Source: an uncultured Ruminococcus sp.
GTDB lineage: Bacteria > Bacillota_A > Clostridia > Oscillospirales > Ruminococcaceae
Assembly: GCA_947303535.1 (NCBI GenBank)
Contig: CAMYYQ010000097.1
Span: 1 to 5,702 of the forward strand
Direction: 5' to 3'
Length of the DNA stretch: 5,702 nt
The notes beneath the pieces were generated by a model, which saw nothing but the letters and a program-made list of their open reading frames with translations, ran no database searches and was not told the origin of the DNA. The stretch's first letter is position 1, and each line of letters starts with the position of its first letter. The position numbers and the translations under genes were made by a program. Positions 1 through 4,861 of this stretch are shown here, piece after piece.

Positions 1-342
1 CCTGTGGATCACGACTTCATTATCACAGGTGACTTAGGGCTTGTGGGCAGTAAGCTACTTCTCGATATCCTTATGAAGCAGGGCATTGATATCTCGGCTC
101 AGCACCGCGACTGCGGCGCAATGATATTCGATGCGGATACTCAGGACACTCACTGCGGCGGCTCGGGCTGCGGCTGCGGAGCAAGTGTGCTTTGCGGAAA
201 CTTCCTGCCTATGCTCGAACGTGGCGAAGTACACGATATAATCTTTGCAGCCACAGGTGCGCTCATGTCGCCTATGACGATACAGCAGGGCGAAAGTATA
301 CCTGCTATCTCACATTTGGTCCATATAAGAAAGGAACGATAA
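1..342 (+). CDS. spoVAD: SpoVAD, stage V sporulation protein AD (3' part, 5' end outside window)
   Basis: The C-terminal 113 residues are visible, reading open from the first base to a TAA at 340-342. The order of landmarks fits SpoVAD: an ITGDLG strand near residue 8, DCGAMIFDAD near residue 36, a Gly/Cys-rich GGSGCGCGASVL stretch near residue 52, and a final FAATGALMSPMTIQQGESIP segment. SpoVAD has a thiolase-like fold and is part of the SpoVA machinery in the inner spore membrane that moves dipicolinic acid into the forespore and releases it at germination; it is the subunit known to bind dipicolinic acid. The next gene, spoVAE, starts 2 bp after the stop, so the two are co-transcribed. 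Upstream spoVA genes are expected left of the window. Forespore-specific regulation is known for the family, but no promoter is visible here. Confidence 0.95.
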   Translation, partial: PVDHDFIITGDLGLVGSKLLLDILMKQGIDISAQHRDCGAMIFDADTQDTHCGGSGCGCGASVLCGNFLPMLERGEVHDIIFAATGALMSPMTIQQGESIPAISHLVHIRKER

Positions 343-343
343 T

Positions 344-706
344 ATGCTCTGGGATATCATTAAAGCTTTCCTTGTTGGCGGTGCTGTATGCGCCGTAGGA
401 CAGCTCCTCATCGACTTCACAAAACTTACACCTGCACGTATACTCACGGGCTTCGTTATCACAGGTGTGATCCTCTCCGCCCTCGGACTTTACGGACCCT
501 TTGCGGACTTCGCAGGCGCAGGAGCTACAGTGCCACTGACGGGCTTCGGTCATCTCCTTGCTGAGGGCATAAGAAAGACCATCGAAAACGATGGTCTGCT
601 CGGTGTATTCACAGGCGGTCTTACCGCAGCAGCAGGCGGTGTAACCGCTGCACTTCTCTTCGGTCTTACTGCTTCATTCCTGTTCAGGCAAAAAGACAAG
701 TCCTGA
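344..706 (+). CDS. spoVAE: SpoVAE (SpoVAEb type), stage V sporulation membrane protein
   Basis: This 120-residue protein is almost entirely hydrophobic, with likely membrane segments around residues 4-24, 33-53 and 88-114 and a basic C-terminal tail (RQKDKS). The length, the ITGVILSALGLYGPF segment and the Gly/Ala-rich last helix fit the SpoVAC/SpoVAEb membrane family. These proteins are thought to form the dipicolinic-acid channel of the spore inner membrane together with SpoVAC and SpoVAD. The ATG at 344 has an AAGGA at 331-335 (8 nt spacing) and lies 2 bp after the spoVAD stop, which indicates translational coupling in the spoVA operon. The gene carries a perfect 9-bp inverted repeat (576-584 / 589-597). 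Its stop is only 4 bp from the stop of the convergent gene downstream, and no intrinsic terminator is visible between them. Confidence 0.93.
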   Translation: MLWDIIKAFLVGGAVCAVGQLLIDFTKLTPARILTGFVITGVILSALGLYGPFADFAGAGATVPLTGFGHLLAEGIRKTIENDGLLGVFTGGLTAAAGGVTAALLFGLTASFLFRQKDKS

Positions 707-710
707 GCTG

Positions 711-1154
711 CTATTTTATCAAAGTGCCGTGATAGTGACATTCATATATCACTTCGCCCTTGTATGCTATCACTTCATACCCCTGAAACCACCCGAAATC
801 GCCCTTGACTGTGCTCTTGTAGGTGTAGTCTCCGTTACTGTACTCGGCAGGTCCGCGGAATGGCTTGTCCATCGGAACGCGCAGGAGTGCTTCTTTCAGA
901 AAATCGCCGCTGAAAGGCTCTCCTATGACCTGCCCTGCGTAATTCATGCTCCAGTAGGGCTTGCCGCTTATCCATATGGCTTCTTCACCTGCGAACTGAG
1001 CTCCGCCGAGGTATGTGTCGAGGTATCTGAGCTCCCCCTCTGTGTACTCCAGGTCGTGAGACTCGGGACGCGAGGAGACTGTCTCCGCACCCTTTCCTGC
1101 ATATGTCGCCTTTTTCGCACGTATAAGAAACGCAATTATTTCATCTGTTCCCAT
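711..1154 (-). CDS. DUF5680 domain-containing protein, function unknown
   Basis: A 147-residue soluble protein with no signal peptide or membrane segment. I recognise the general pattern of the DUF5680 family: an N-terminal helix with FLIRAKKATYAG, then SSRPESHDLEYTEGELRYLDTYLGG, a short strand pair ending in KPYWSMNYAGQV, and a C-terminal YECHYHG motif. In other bacteria this domain appears alone or fused behind a XRE-type DNA-binding domain; here it is stand-alone. No biochemical role is known to me. The ATG at 1154 has GGGAGG at 1163-1168 with 8 nt spacing, which supports this start. It is monocistronic, converges on spoVAE and has its own promoter at 1191-1219. The family call is from memory of the pattern and was not searched. 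Confidence 0.8.
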   Translation of the reverse strand: MGTDEIIAFLIRAKKATYAGKGAETVSSRPESHDLEYTEGELRYLDTYLGGAQFAGEEAIWISGKPYWSMNYAGQVIGEPFSGDFLKEALLRVPMDKPFRGPAEYSNGDYTYKSTVKGDFGWFQGYEVIAYKGEVIYECHYHGTLIK

Positions 1155-1190
1155 TTTCTCTTCCTCCCGAATAAAAAATCCATTACATTT

Positions 1191-1219
1191 ATTTTATCAT
1201 ATCCAAATCACGTTGTCAA
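1191..1219 (-). promoter_or_regulatory. Sigma-A-type promoter of the DUF5680 gene
   Basis: On the minus strand TTGACA (1214-1219) is followed after 17 bp by TAAAAT (1191-1196). The start codon at 1154 lies about 37 bp beyond the -10 box, leaving a short leader with a GGGAGG site. The fit to the vegetative consensus is close, so expression outside sporulation is likely. Confidence 0.75.
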
Positions 1220-1311
1220 TCCGCCTGTTGTAAAATATGCTCCCTAAAAATATAAGTGCAGCCGCTATTTTGTGCAAGTCTACAAAAACAATACTTTTTT
1301 CGCGTTTATGC

Positions 1312-1340
1312 TTGACTTTTTCTCTATTCTGTAATATAAT
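1312..1340 (+). promoter_or_regulatory. Sigma-A-type promoter of the tRNA-Met/tRNA-Glu operon
   Basis: TTGACT (1312-1317) and a perfect TATAAT (1335-1340) are separated by 17 bp. The -10 box ends 32 bp before the first tRNA, giving a short 5' leader. The quality of the match suits a constitutively expressed stable-RNA operon. Confidence 0.85.
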
Positions 1341-1372
1341 AATTTAGTCGCAGGTGACGGCAATATATTAAT

Positions 1373-1449
1373 GGCGGCATAGCTCAGTTGGCTAGAGTAC
1401 TCGGTTCATACCCGATTGGTCGTTGGTTCGAATCCTACTGCCGCTACCA
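1373..1449 (+). tRNA. tRNA-Met (anticodon CAT)
   Basis: A 77-nt cloverleaf with encoded CCA. The acceptor arms are 1373-1379 and 1439-1445, the anticodon loop is TTCATAC at 1405-1411 with anticodon CAT at 1407-1409, and the T loop is TTCGAAT at 1427-1433. The first acceptor pair is G-U rather than the unpaired base 1 of a bacterial initiator, and the anticodon stem lacks the three consecutive G-C pairs of an initiator, so an elongator is more likely; a CAT anticodon could also mark a lysidine-modified tRNA-Ile. Two stem positions do not pair: C1400 with T1416 in the anticodon stem, and T1424 with T1436 in the T stem. First gene of the operon, 4 bp before tRNA-Glu. Confidence 0.9.
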
Positions 1450-1453
1450 TTAT

Positions 1454-1528
1454 GGCCCGTTGGTCAAGAGGTTAAGACATCGCCCTTTCACGGCGGAATC
1501 ATGGGTTCAATTCCCGTACGGGTCACCA
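1454..1528 (+). tRNA. tRNA-Glu (anticodon TTC), likely integration target
   Basis: A 75-nt cloverleaf with encoded CCA. The acceptor arms are GGCCCGT (1454-1460) and ACGGGTC (1518-1524), the anticodon loop is CTTTCAC (1485-1491) with TTC at 1487-1489, and the T loop is 1506-1512. All stems pair, with a few G-U wobbles. Its 3' end faces the convergent tyrosine integrase gene 242 bp away, the classic position for a tRNA used as an attachment site. Confidence 0.96.
1504..1528 (+). other. Putative attachment core (attL) in the 3' end of tRNA-Glu
   Basis: Inferred only. Tyrosine integrases of islands and IMEs commonly recombine within the T arm and acceptor 3' half of a tRNA gene and restore that half. 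The integrase gene is the element gene nearest to this tRNA. A second copy of this 3' sequence, which would mark the other boundary, is not present in the window, so the exact core cannot be set; the range given is the most likely zone. Confidence 0.4.
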
Positions 1529-1537
1529 TTTCGCAAT

Positions 1538-1581
1538 CCCACAGATGGCTTAAAATAGCCGTTTGTGGGTTTTTCTTTTTT
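1538..1581 (+). terminator. Intrinsic terminator of the tRNA operon
   Basis: An uninterrupted 13-bp stem (1538-1550 with 1557-1569, two of the pairs being G-T) closes a 6-nt loop and is followed by a T-rich tract at 1570-1581 broken by one C. It begins 9 bp after the tRNA-Glu CCA. If integration occurred inside the tRNA, this terminator is element DNA that replaces the original one. Confidence 0.92.
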
Positions 1582-1593
1582 CTGAAAAATGAG

Positions 1594-1615
1594 TTTGTAC
1601 GCTATTTGTACGCTA
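1594..1615. repeat. Perfect 11-bp tandem direct repeat, possible integrase arm sites
   Basis: TTTGTACGCTA occurs twice with no gap (1594-1604 and 1605-1615). A related inverted GTACAA lies at 1632-1637. The repeat sits in the non-coding stretch between the tRNA terminator and int. Integrases of the lambda and Tn916 type bind short direct repeats of about 10-11 bp through their N-terminal domain, and this integrase has such a domain, so arm-type binding sites are a reasonable inference. Confidence 0.55.
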
Positions 1616-1660
1616 CTCGGATTTTTTTAGTGTACAAGCATCGCTTTTTTACATCATCTC

Positions 1661-1688
1661 TTATGCATAATAATGAATAATATTCATT
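1661..1688. repeat. Two adjacent AT-rich palindromes
   Basis: TTATGCATAA (1661-1670) is a perfect 10-bp palindrome. It is followed at once by AATGAATA / TATTCATT (1672-1679 / 1681-1688) around a single central base. They may be protein-binding or bendable sites near the attachment site; AT-rich DNA produces such symmetry fairly easily, so function is unproven. Confidence 0.4.
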
Positions 1689-1707
1689 CAGTTTTTATTG
1701 CATAGAA

Positions 1708-1746
1708 TAAGCTCGCTGTCTGTTTTGTCAGATGACAGCGAGCTTA
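1708..1746 (-). terminator. Hairpin downstream of int, probable transcript end
   Basis: A perfect 13-bp stem (1708-1720 with 1734-1746) encloses a 13-nt loop, starting 24 bp after the int stop codon. The stem carries GC-rich CTCGCTGTC. No good T tract follows on either strand (TTATTCTAT on the minus strand), so termination would be imperfect or the hairpin may mainly protect the 3' end of the int mRNA. It also faces any read-through from the convergent tRNA operon. Confidence 0.55.
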
Positions 1747-1770
1747 CCCTTATACTCTACCTTCATAGCC

Positions 1771-2961
1771 TTATTCTGAGTCCGTTTTTTCCTCCTGCGG
1801 CAGAAATGCGAACGCTTTGTCCATTGCTTCCGATACTCTTGCCTGTGCATTCTGAAACATATGTGAGTATACATTCAAAGTTGTTCCCGAATTACAGTGG
1901 CCTAACGCGCCTGATACTGTTGTAACATCAAGGCCTGCTGAAATAAGCGAACTTGCCGCAAAATGTCTGAAACTATGTATACCGTAGAAAGGCATATCAT
2001 TCTTCTCGCAGAACTCTTTCAGCCAGCCGTAGGGTGTCTGATTGTTCATAGGCTCGCCGTTCCATTTTACAAAGAGCCTGTCACTCTCAACCCACTTGTC
2101 TCCGATACGGAGAGCTTCTTCGTCCTGTTCCAGCTTGTATTCTTTCAGTATCTCCATTATATACGGAGATATTTTCAAAACTCGCTGAGAGCGTTTTGTT
2201 TTTGTGGTGTCGGTATATATACCACGCTCTGCGGTATAATTCGAGGTGCGTTTGATGGTAATGATATTGTTCTCGAAGTCGATATCTTTCCACTCAAGAC
2301 CGAGCATTTCGCTCCTGCGGAAGCCACTGTAAGCGATCAGAAAGAAGAAGGCTTTATACTTCAGAGGCTCTCCATGAATAGCTGTAAGCAGATGTGCCAT
2401 CTCTTCCTGTGAATATATCTGTTTCTCCTTTACCTCGCCTTTCGGGATAGTTACCTTCCTGCAAGGATTGTCCGATACCAAGTCCATACGGACCGCATAG
2501 CTGAATACGTCTGAGATAAAGCTCAGGTTGTGACGGATCGTTTTCGGTGCAAGAGGCTTACCTGTCTTTTCGTTTGCCCCCTCTTTGGCGAGGGAGTTCA
2601 CGAACCCTTGCAACTGCCTTGCTGTGATCTTGTCGATACGCAGATGACCGATAGCAGGATATACACGGTGCGTGAGCTGGAGCATACGCTCATATGTAGT
2701 GCTCCTGAGAGTGTTCTTTGCATAGCTCTCGAACCATTCCTCCGCAAGCTCCTGAAACTTCATTGCCGAAGCCTTGTAGCCGTGGTTGACGGCTTCCTCA
2801 AACATAACCGCCTGACGGTTAAGCTCCTTTTCAATCTGCCGCTGAGACATTCCCTCATCGGGTTTCCAGGTCATAGACTGTTCCTTGTGTCCTCCGTATA
2901 CATCATAGCCGCAGCTTACACGAATAGTGTAGCTGTTGCCACGCTTCTGTATTGTAGCCAT
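1771..2961 (-). CDS. int: Tyrosine recombinase / integrase
   Basis: A full-length 396-residue integrase of the phage/ICE type. Residues 1-60 form an arm-binding N-terminal domain (MATIQKRGNSYTIRV start), residues about 66-160 the SAM-like core-binding domain, and residues about 180-385 the catalytic domain. The active-site set is complete: R215 in SGFRRSE, K254 in TTKTKRSQR, H329 and R332 in IHSFRH, H355 in LGH, and the nucleophile Y365 in NVYSH. It should cut and rejoin attP and the chromosomal site, here most likely tRNA-Glu. The ATG at 2961 has GGAGGG at 2968-2973 with 6 nt spacing. It lies 52 bp downstream of xis, with a hairpin in the gap, and is transcribed towards the tRNA. Nothing suggests decay. 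Confidence 0.97.
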   Translation of the reverse strand: MATIQKRGNSYTIRVSCGYDVYGGHKEQSMTWKPDEGMSQRQIEKELNRQAVMFEEAVNHGYKASAMKFQELAEEWFESYAKNTLRSTTYERMLQLTHRVYPAIGHLRIDKITARQLQGFVNSLAKEGANEKTGKPLAPKTIRHNLSFISDVFSYAVRMDLVSDNPCRKVTIPKGEVKEKQIYSQEEMAHLLTAIHGEPLKYKAFFFLIAYSGFRRSEMLGLEWKDIDFENNIITIKRTSNYTAERGIYTDTTKTKRSQRVLKISPYIMEILKEYKLEQDEEALRIGDKWVESDRLFVKWNGEPMNNQTPYGWLKEFCEKNDMPFYGIHSFRHFAASSLISAGLDVTTVSGALGHCNSGTTLNVYSHMFQNAQARVSEAMDKAFAFLPQEEKTDSE

Positions 2962-2984
2962 ATATTTCCCTCCATAAAGAAATA

Positions 2985-3006
2985 TGACCTGCCTTTCGGC
3001 AGGTCA
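2985..3006 (-). promoter_or_regulatory. Stable xis-int intergenic hairpin
   Basis: TGACCTGCC (2985-2993) and GGCAGGTCA (2998-3006) form a perfect 9-bp stem. On the minus-strand transcript the loop is GAAA, a GNRA-type tetraloop. No strong T tract follows, and the int ribosome-binding site begins 11 nt after the stem. It could be a partial terminator, an RNA-processing or stability element, or a device that sets the xis to int ratio; the sequence does not decide. Confidence 0.55.
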
Positions 3007-3013
3007 CGTTATT

Positions 3014-3301
3014 TCATGATGCAAAGTAACTTAACAGCTCCTCCTTTGCTATGAGAATCTTGCCGCGAACACCCGCACCACATCTCACACTTTTTATCTT
3101 GCCCTGAAGCACAAGCTGACGAAGTGTATGCATTGATAAACCTGGTATAATATCCAAGCTCTCCTTAAGTGTGAGCATCTCCACAGGTTTCTTGGGCTGC
3201 TCTACAGGCATTACGCCAGCCGGCACTTCCCCGGCTGACGTAAGTTCAAAAATGATTGCAACGAGCTGCTTAGCGAGCTCTGTTTTTCTTTCCATTGTCA
3301 T
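3014..3301 (-). CDS. xis: Excisionase-like helix-turn-helix protein
   Basis: A 95-residue protein in two parts. Residues 1-40 form a mostly helical start (ELAKQLVAIIFEL) and a proline-rich linker. Residues 43-93 form a MerR-like winged helix of the HTH_17/excisionase type: LTLKESLDI, a turn at PGLS, a recognition helix MHTLRQLVLQGKI, then the wing GAGVRGKILI and a closing helix EELLSYF. Such proteins bend DNA next to the attachment site and direct the integrase to excise rather than integrate; some also regulate transcription. The ATG at 3301 has GGAGG at 3309-3313 with 7 nt spacing; an internal ATG two codons later is less well placed. It precedes int in the same direction, as expected for an xis-int pair. 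A plain regulator is the alternative. Confidence 0.85.
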   Translation of the reverse strand: MTMERKTELAKQLVAIIFELTSAGEVPAGVMPVEQPKKPVEMLTLKESLDIIPGLSMHTLRQLVLQGKIKSVRCGAGVRGKILIAKEELLSYFAS

Positions 3302-3333
3302 AACAATTCCTCCTTAGATATAAGGGCTGTACT

Positions 3334-3377
3334 ATTGACCAGAGTTGTCAAATAGCGTATAATAAGTATAGGTCAAT
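3334..3377. repeat. 7-bp inverted repeat framing the xis-relaxase gap
   Basis: ATTGACC (3334-3340) and GGTCAAT (3371-3377) are perfect inverted copies 30 bp apart. One arm overlaps the -35 box and the other the expected start point of the plus-strand promoter described separately. This placement resembles an operator, but 7-bp arms also arise by chance. Confidence 0.4.
3335..3363 (+). promoter_or_regulatory. Candidate sigma-A promoter directed antisense to the relaxase gene
   Basis: TTGACC (3335-3340), a 17-bp spacer and a perfect TATAAT (3358-3363) lie on the plus strand in the 71-bp gap between xis and the relaxase gene. Transcription would start near 3370 and run into the relaxase gene against its coding direction. 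No plus-strand gene follows. I saw no equally good minus-strand promoter for xis in this gap. Confidence 0.45.
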
Positions 3378-4383
3378 CCGTATAGGGGATATCGATTATA
3401 CCGAACGGATTGTAGCTAGTGTCTTCACTACCGCCAACAGTAAAGTTGTTGATCGTTGTTACTGTAACGCCGTCCTCAATACCGTTGCGGCGCATAGCGG
3501 CAAGAGCTGTCGCTCCTGCACGAGCTGCGCTGTTGAAAGCGTCACCTAAGTCGGCCGTTGCCTGACTTAAATCGTTCATGCTTTCGAGCTGAATATTGTT
3601 GACATTTACGAGGTTCAAGCCGTTACCGCTTGTGTTATTGCCTGCGGTAATACTTGCAGCCTGTGTTACAGCAGGAGCTGTCTGCGGCATTTCTGCCGGA
3701 GCGTAGTTGTTGTACATATAATTACCTCCATAATTTCCAAACCAGATTGAGCGTGCCTCAGCCATGCTCATATCATCGTCATTAATATCTTCTTCTGTCT
3801 GTGGCGGTGGTGCCAAAAACATATTTCTGTCATCGGGTGTATCATCATACACCTCAAGAAACTGCGCCGGGTATCTTATGTCATGATAGCCAGTGTCTAT
3901 CATCTCATTCGGACTTGAGCGTATAGGGTCAAGGTCATACTCCTCTAGCACCTTGTTGATAAATAATTTCTCCTGATTGAGACCAGGCGGTCCCATGTTG
4001 AAACGCTTGCCATCCTTGTAGCATATAGTGTTCCAAACGAAGTGCAAATGTCTTGTGCGAGTATCCTTGTGCAAGACATACACGCACTGATGACCTATGC
4101 AGCGTGAAGCAACACGTCTGCCGATTTCCATGTAATCCGAATCCTTCAAAGTTTGAAAATCCGGAGTGATGGACAGTACGGCATGTTCGTACTGACGACC
4201 ACTGGCTTTGTGAAACGCCTTCTTAGTAGACGCCATATCCCGTAAAATGCTTTCCTTTCTGCATCCGATTGTACCTACATCCGTGTCCCAGACTGTGTAA
4301 GGTTTCTTCGTGACGTATGCTATGATACGTTCGAAAGCTTCCCGATCATTCTTTGAGTCATTAATTCTTTTATATATTGACAT
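3373..4383 (-). CDS. Relaxase / mobilization nuclease (MOBP-like)
   Basis: A 336-residue protein whose first 155 residues match the relaxase/mobilization nuclease domain. Visible motifs are IAYVTKK with candidate catalytic Y23, QYEHAVLS with H67, and the metal-binding H112-x-H114-x3-N118 in RHLHFVWN, followed by the typical DGKRFN. It should nick one strand at oriT, stay linked to the 5' end and lead it into the recipient. Residues 195-336 carry no domain I know: an acidic stretch (EEDINDDDM), an Asn/Tyr/Gly patch, then an Ala/Asn/Thr-rich low-complexity tail. No primase or helicase domain follows. I chose the ATG at 4383, with GGAGG 7 nt upstream, over a GTG two codons earlier that overlaps this spacing. 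It begins 2 bp after the mobC stop, so translation is probably coupled. Confidence 0.9.
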   Translation of the reverse strand: MSIYKRINDSKNDREAFERIIAYVTKKPYTVWDTDVGTIGCRKESILRDMASTKKAFHKASGRQYEHAVLSITPDFQTLKDSDYMEIGRRVASRCIGHQCVYVLHKDTRTRHLHFVWNTICYKDGKRFNMGPPGLNQEKLFINKVLEEYDLDPIRSSPNEMIDTGYHDIRYPAQFLEVYDDTPDDRNMFLAPPPQTEEDINDDDMSMAEARSIWFGNYGGNYMYNNYAPAEMPQTAPAVTQAASITAGNNTSGNGLNLVNVNNIQLESMNDLSQATADLGDAFNSAARAGATALAAMRRNGIEDGVTVTTINNFTVGGSEDTSYNPFGIIDIPYTD

Positions 4384-4385
4384 AA

Positions 4386-4733
4386 TCACACCTCCAGAAG
4401 TTCTTCAAGGTGGTTTATGCCTGAGAGCACGTCAAGAATTTCGTAAAATACATTATAAATATCTCCGAATTTCTCAAGGAGAGCTCTCTCCAACTCGGTC
4501 GTGATCTCGCGGTCGCGCAGAGCACGGTCTAAGTTGATATTTATCTCGGCAAGCGACTTCGCAACGCTGCCGCTTCCGTTAAGAAATACCACTTTCTCAT
4601 CGGATATAGCAGCGACGCGAATGTATTCGCTTACGTTGAGCTCAGCTGCTTTTGCACGCTGACCAATCTTCTCCTTTGCTTCAGGAGTTACCTTTATCTG
4701 GATAGGTAGAGACTTTCTTTCTTCATTTGACAT
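4386..4733 (-). CDS. mobC: MobC-like mobilization accessory protein (ribbon-helix-helix)
   Basis: A 115-residue protein. Residues 10-43 form a ribbon-helix-helix DNA-binding fold: strand LPIQIKVT, helix PEAKEKIGQRAKAAEL, the turn NVSEYIRVAAI. A short linker leads to the MobC-type segment SLAEININLDRALRD and a C-terminal helical part likely to mediate oligomers. MobC/MbeC/NikA-type proteins bind near oriT and open DNA so that the relaxase can nick; many also repress their own operon. The ATG at 4733 has GGAGG at 4743-4747 with 9 nt spacing. Its position directly before the relaxase is the standard mobCA order. The fold is seen clearly; the exact subfamily is less sure. Confidence 0.88.
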   Translation of the reverse strand: MSNEERKSLPIQIKVTPEAKEKIGQRAKAAELNVSEYIRVAAISDEKVVFLNGSGSVAKSLAEININLDRALRDREITTELERALLEKFGDIYNVFYEILDVLSGINHLEELLEV

Positions 4734-4800
4734 TTTTATCGTCCTCCATTATGTAATATCGATTGGTAATGATATAACCTAATCTTGTTGCTTTTTTCAT
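4723..4800 (-). CDS. Possible 25-residue small protein overlapping mobC start
   Basis: From the ATG at 4800 a short frame runs to TGA at 4723-4725 and overlaps the mobC start by 11 bp. It begins MKKATRLGYI, continues with an aromatic and basic stretch (TNRYYIME) and ends DDKNVK. The same frame stays open for 19 more codons upstream to a TAA at 4858-4860 but has no ATG, GTG or TTG there, and the ATG at 4800 lacks a clear ribosome-binding site. The frame may be chance, a remnant whose start was lost, or a real small protein. No function can be given. Confidence 0.2.
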   Translation of the reverse strand: MKKATRLGYIITNRYYIMEDDKNVK

Positions 4801-4861
4801 TACTATGTAGCCGATATCATTATGGTGGACTGCGAGAGATAAAGTTGAAGTGCATTTTTAC
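4734..4861. other. Helicase-mobC intergenic region, candidate oriT location
   Basis: This is the longest gap inside the visible part of the element and lies just upstream of mobC, where oriT is often found in mobilizable elements. It holds an inverted repeat, TAATGATAT (4767-4775) with ATATCATTA (4814-4822). It also holds an 11-codon frame (4820-4855) positioned 11 nt after a GGAGG that overlaps the helicase 3' end. I do not recognise a nic site, so the oriT call rests on position and the inverted repeat alone. Confidence 0.3.

Noticed and set aside
707..710. Shared terminator between spoVAE and the DUF5680 gene
   Set aside because: The stops are 4 bp apart and neither strand shows a GC stem followed by a T tract; a 5-bp stem near 680-705 is too weak.
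729..1247. Long plus-strand open frame opposite the DUF5680 gene
   Set aside because: It is antisense to a gene with a promoter, ribosome-binding site and family-like sequence; its own translation is Cys-rich with no recognisable pattern.
1423..1680. Plus-strand open frame across the tRNAs
   Set aside because: It starts inside tRNA-Met and covers tRNA-Glu and its terminator, so it is not a gene.
1963..2412. Plus-strand open frame opposite int
   Set aside because: It is antisense to the integrase catalytic domain, whose complete active site makes the minus strand the coding one.
4384..4389. GTG start two codons upstream of the relaxase ATG
   Set aside because: It would sit about 1 nt from the GGAGG, too close; the ATG at 4383 has normal 7-nt spacing.
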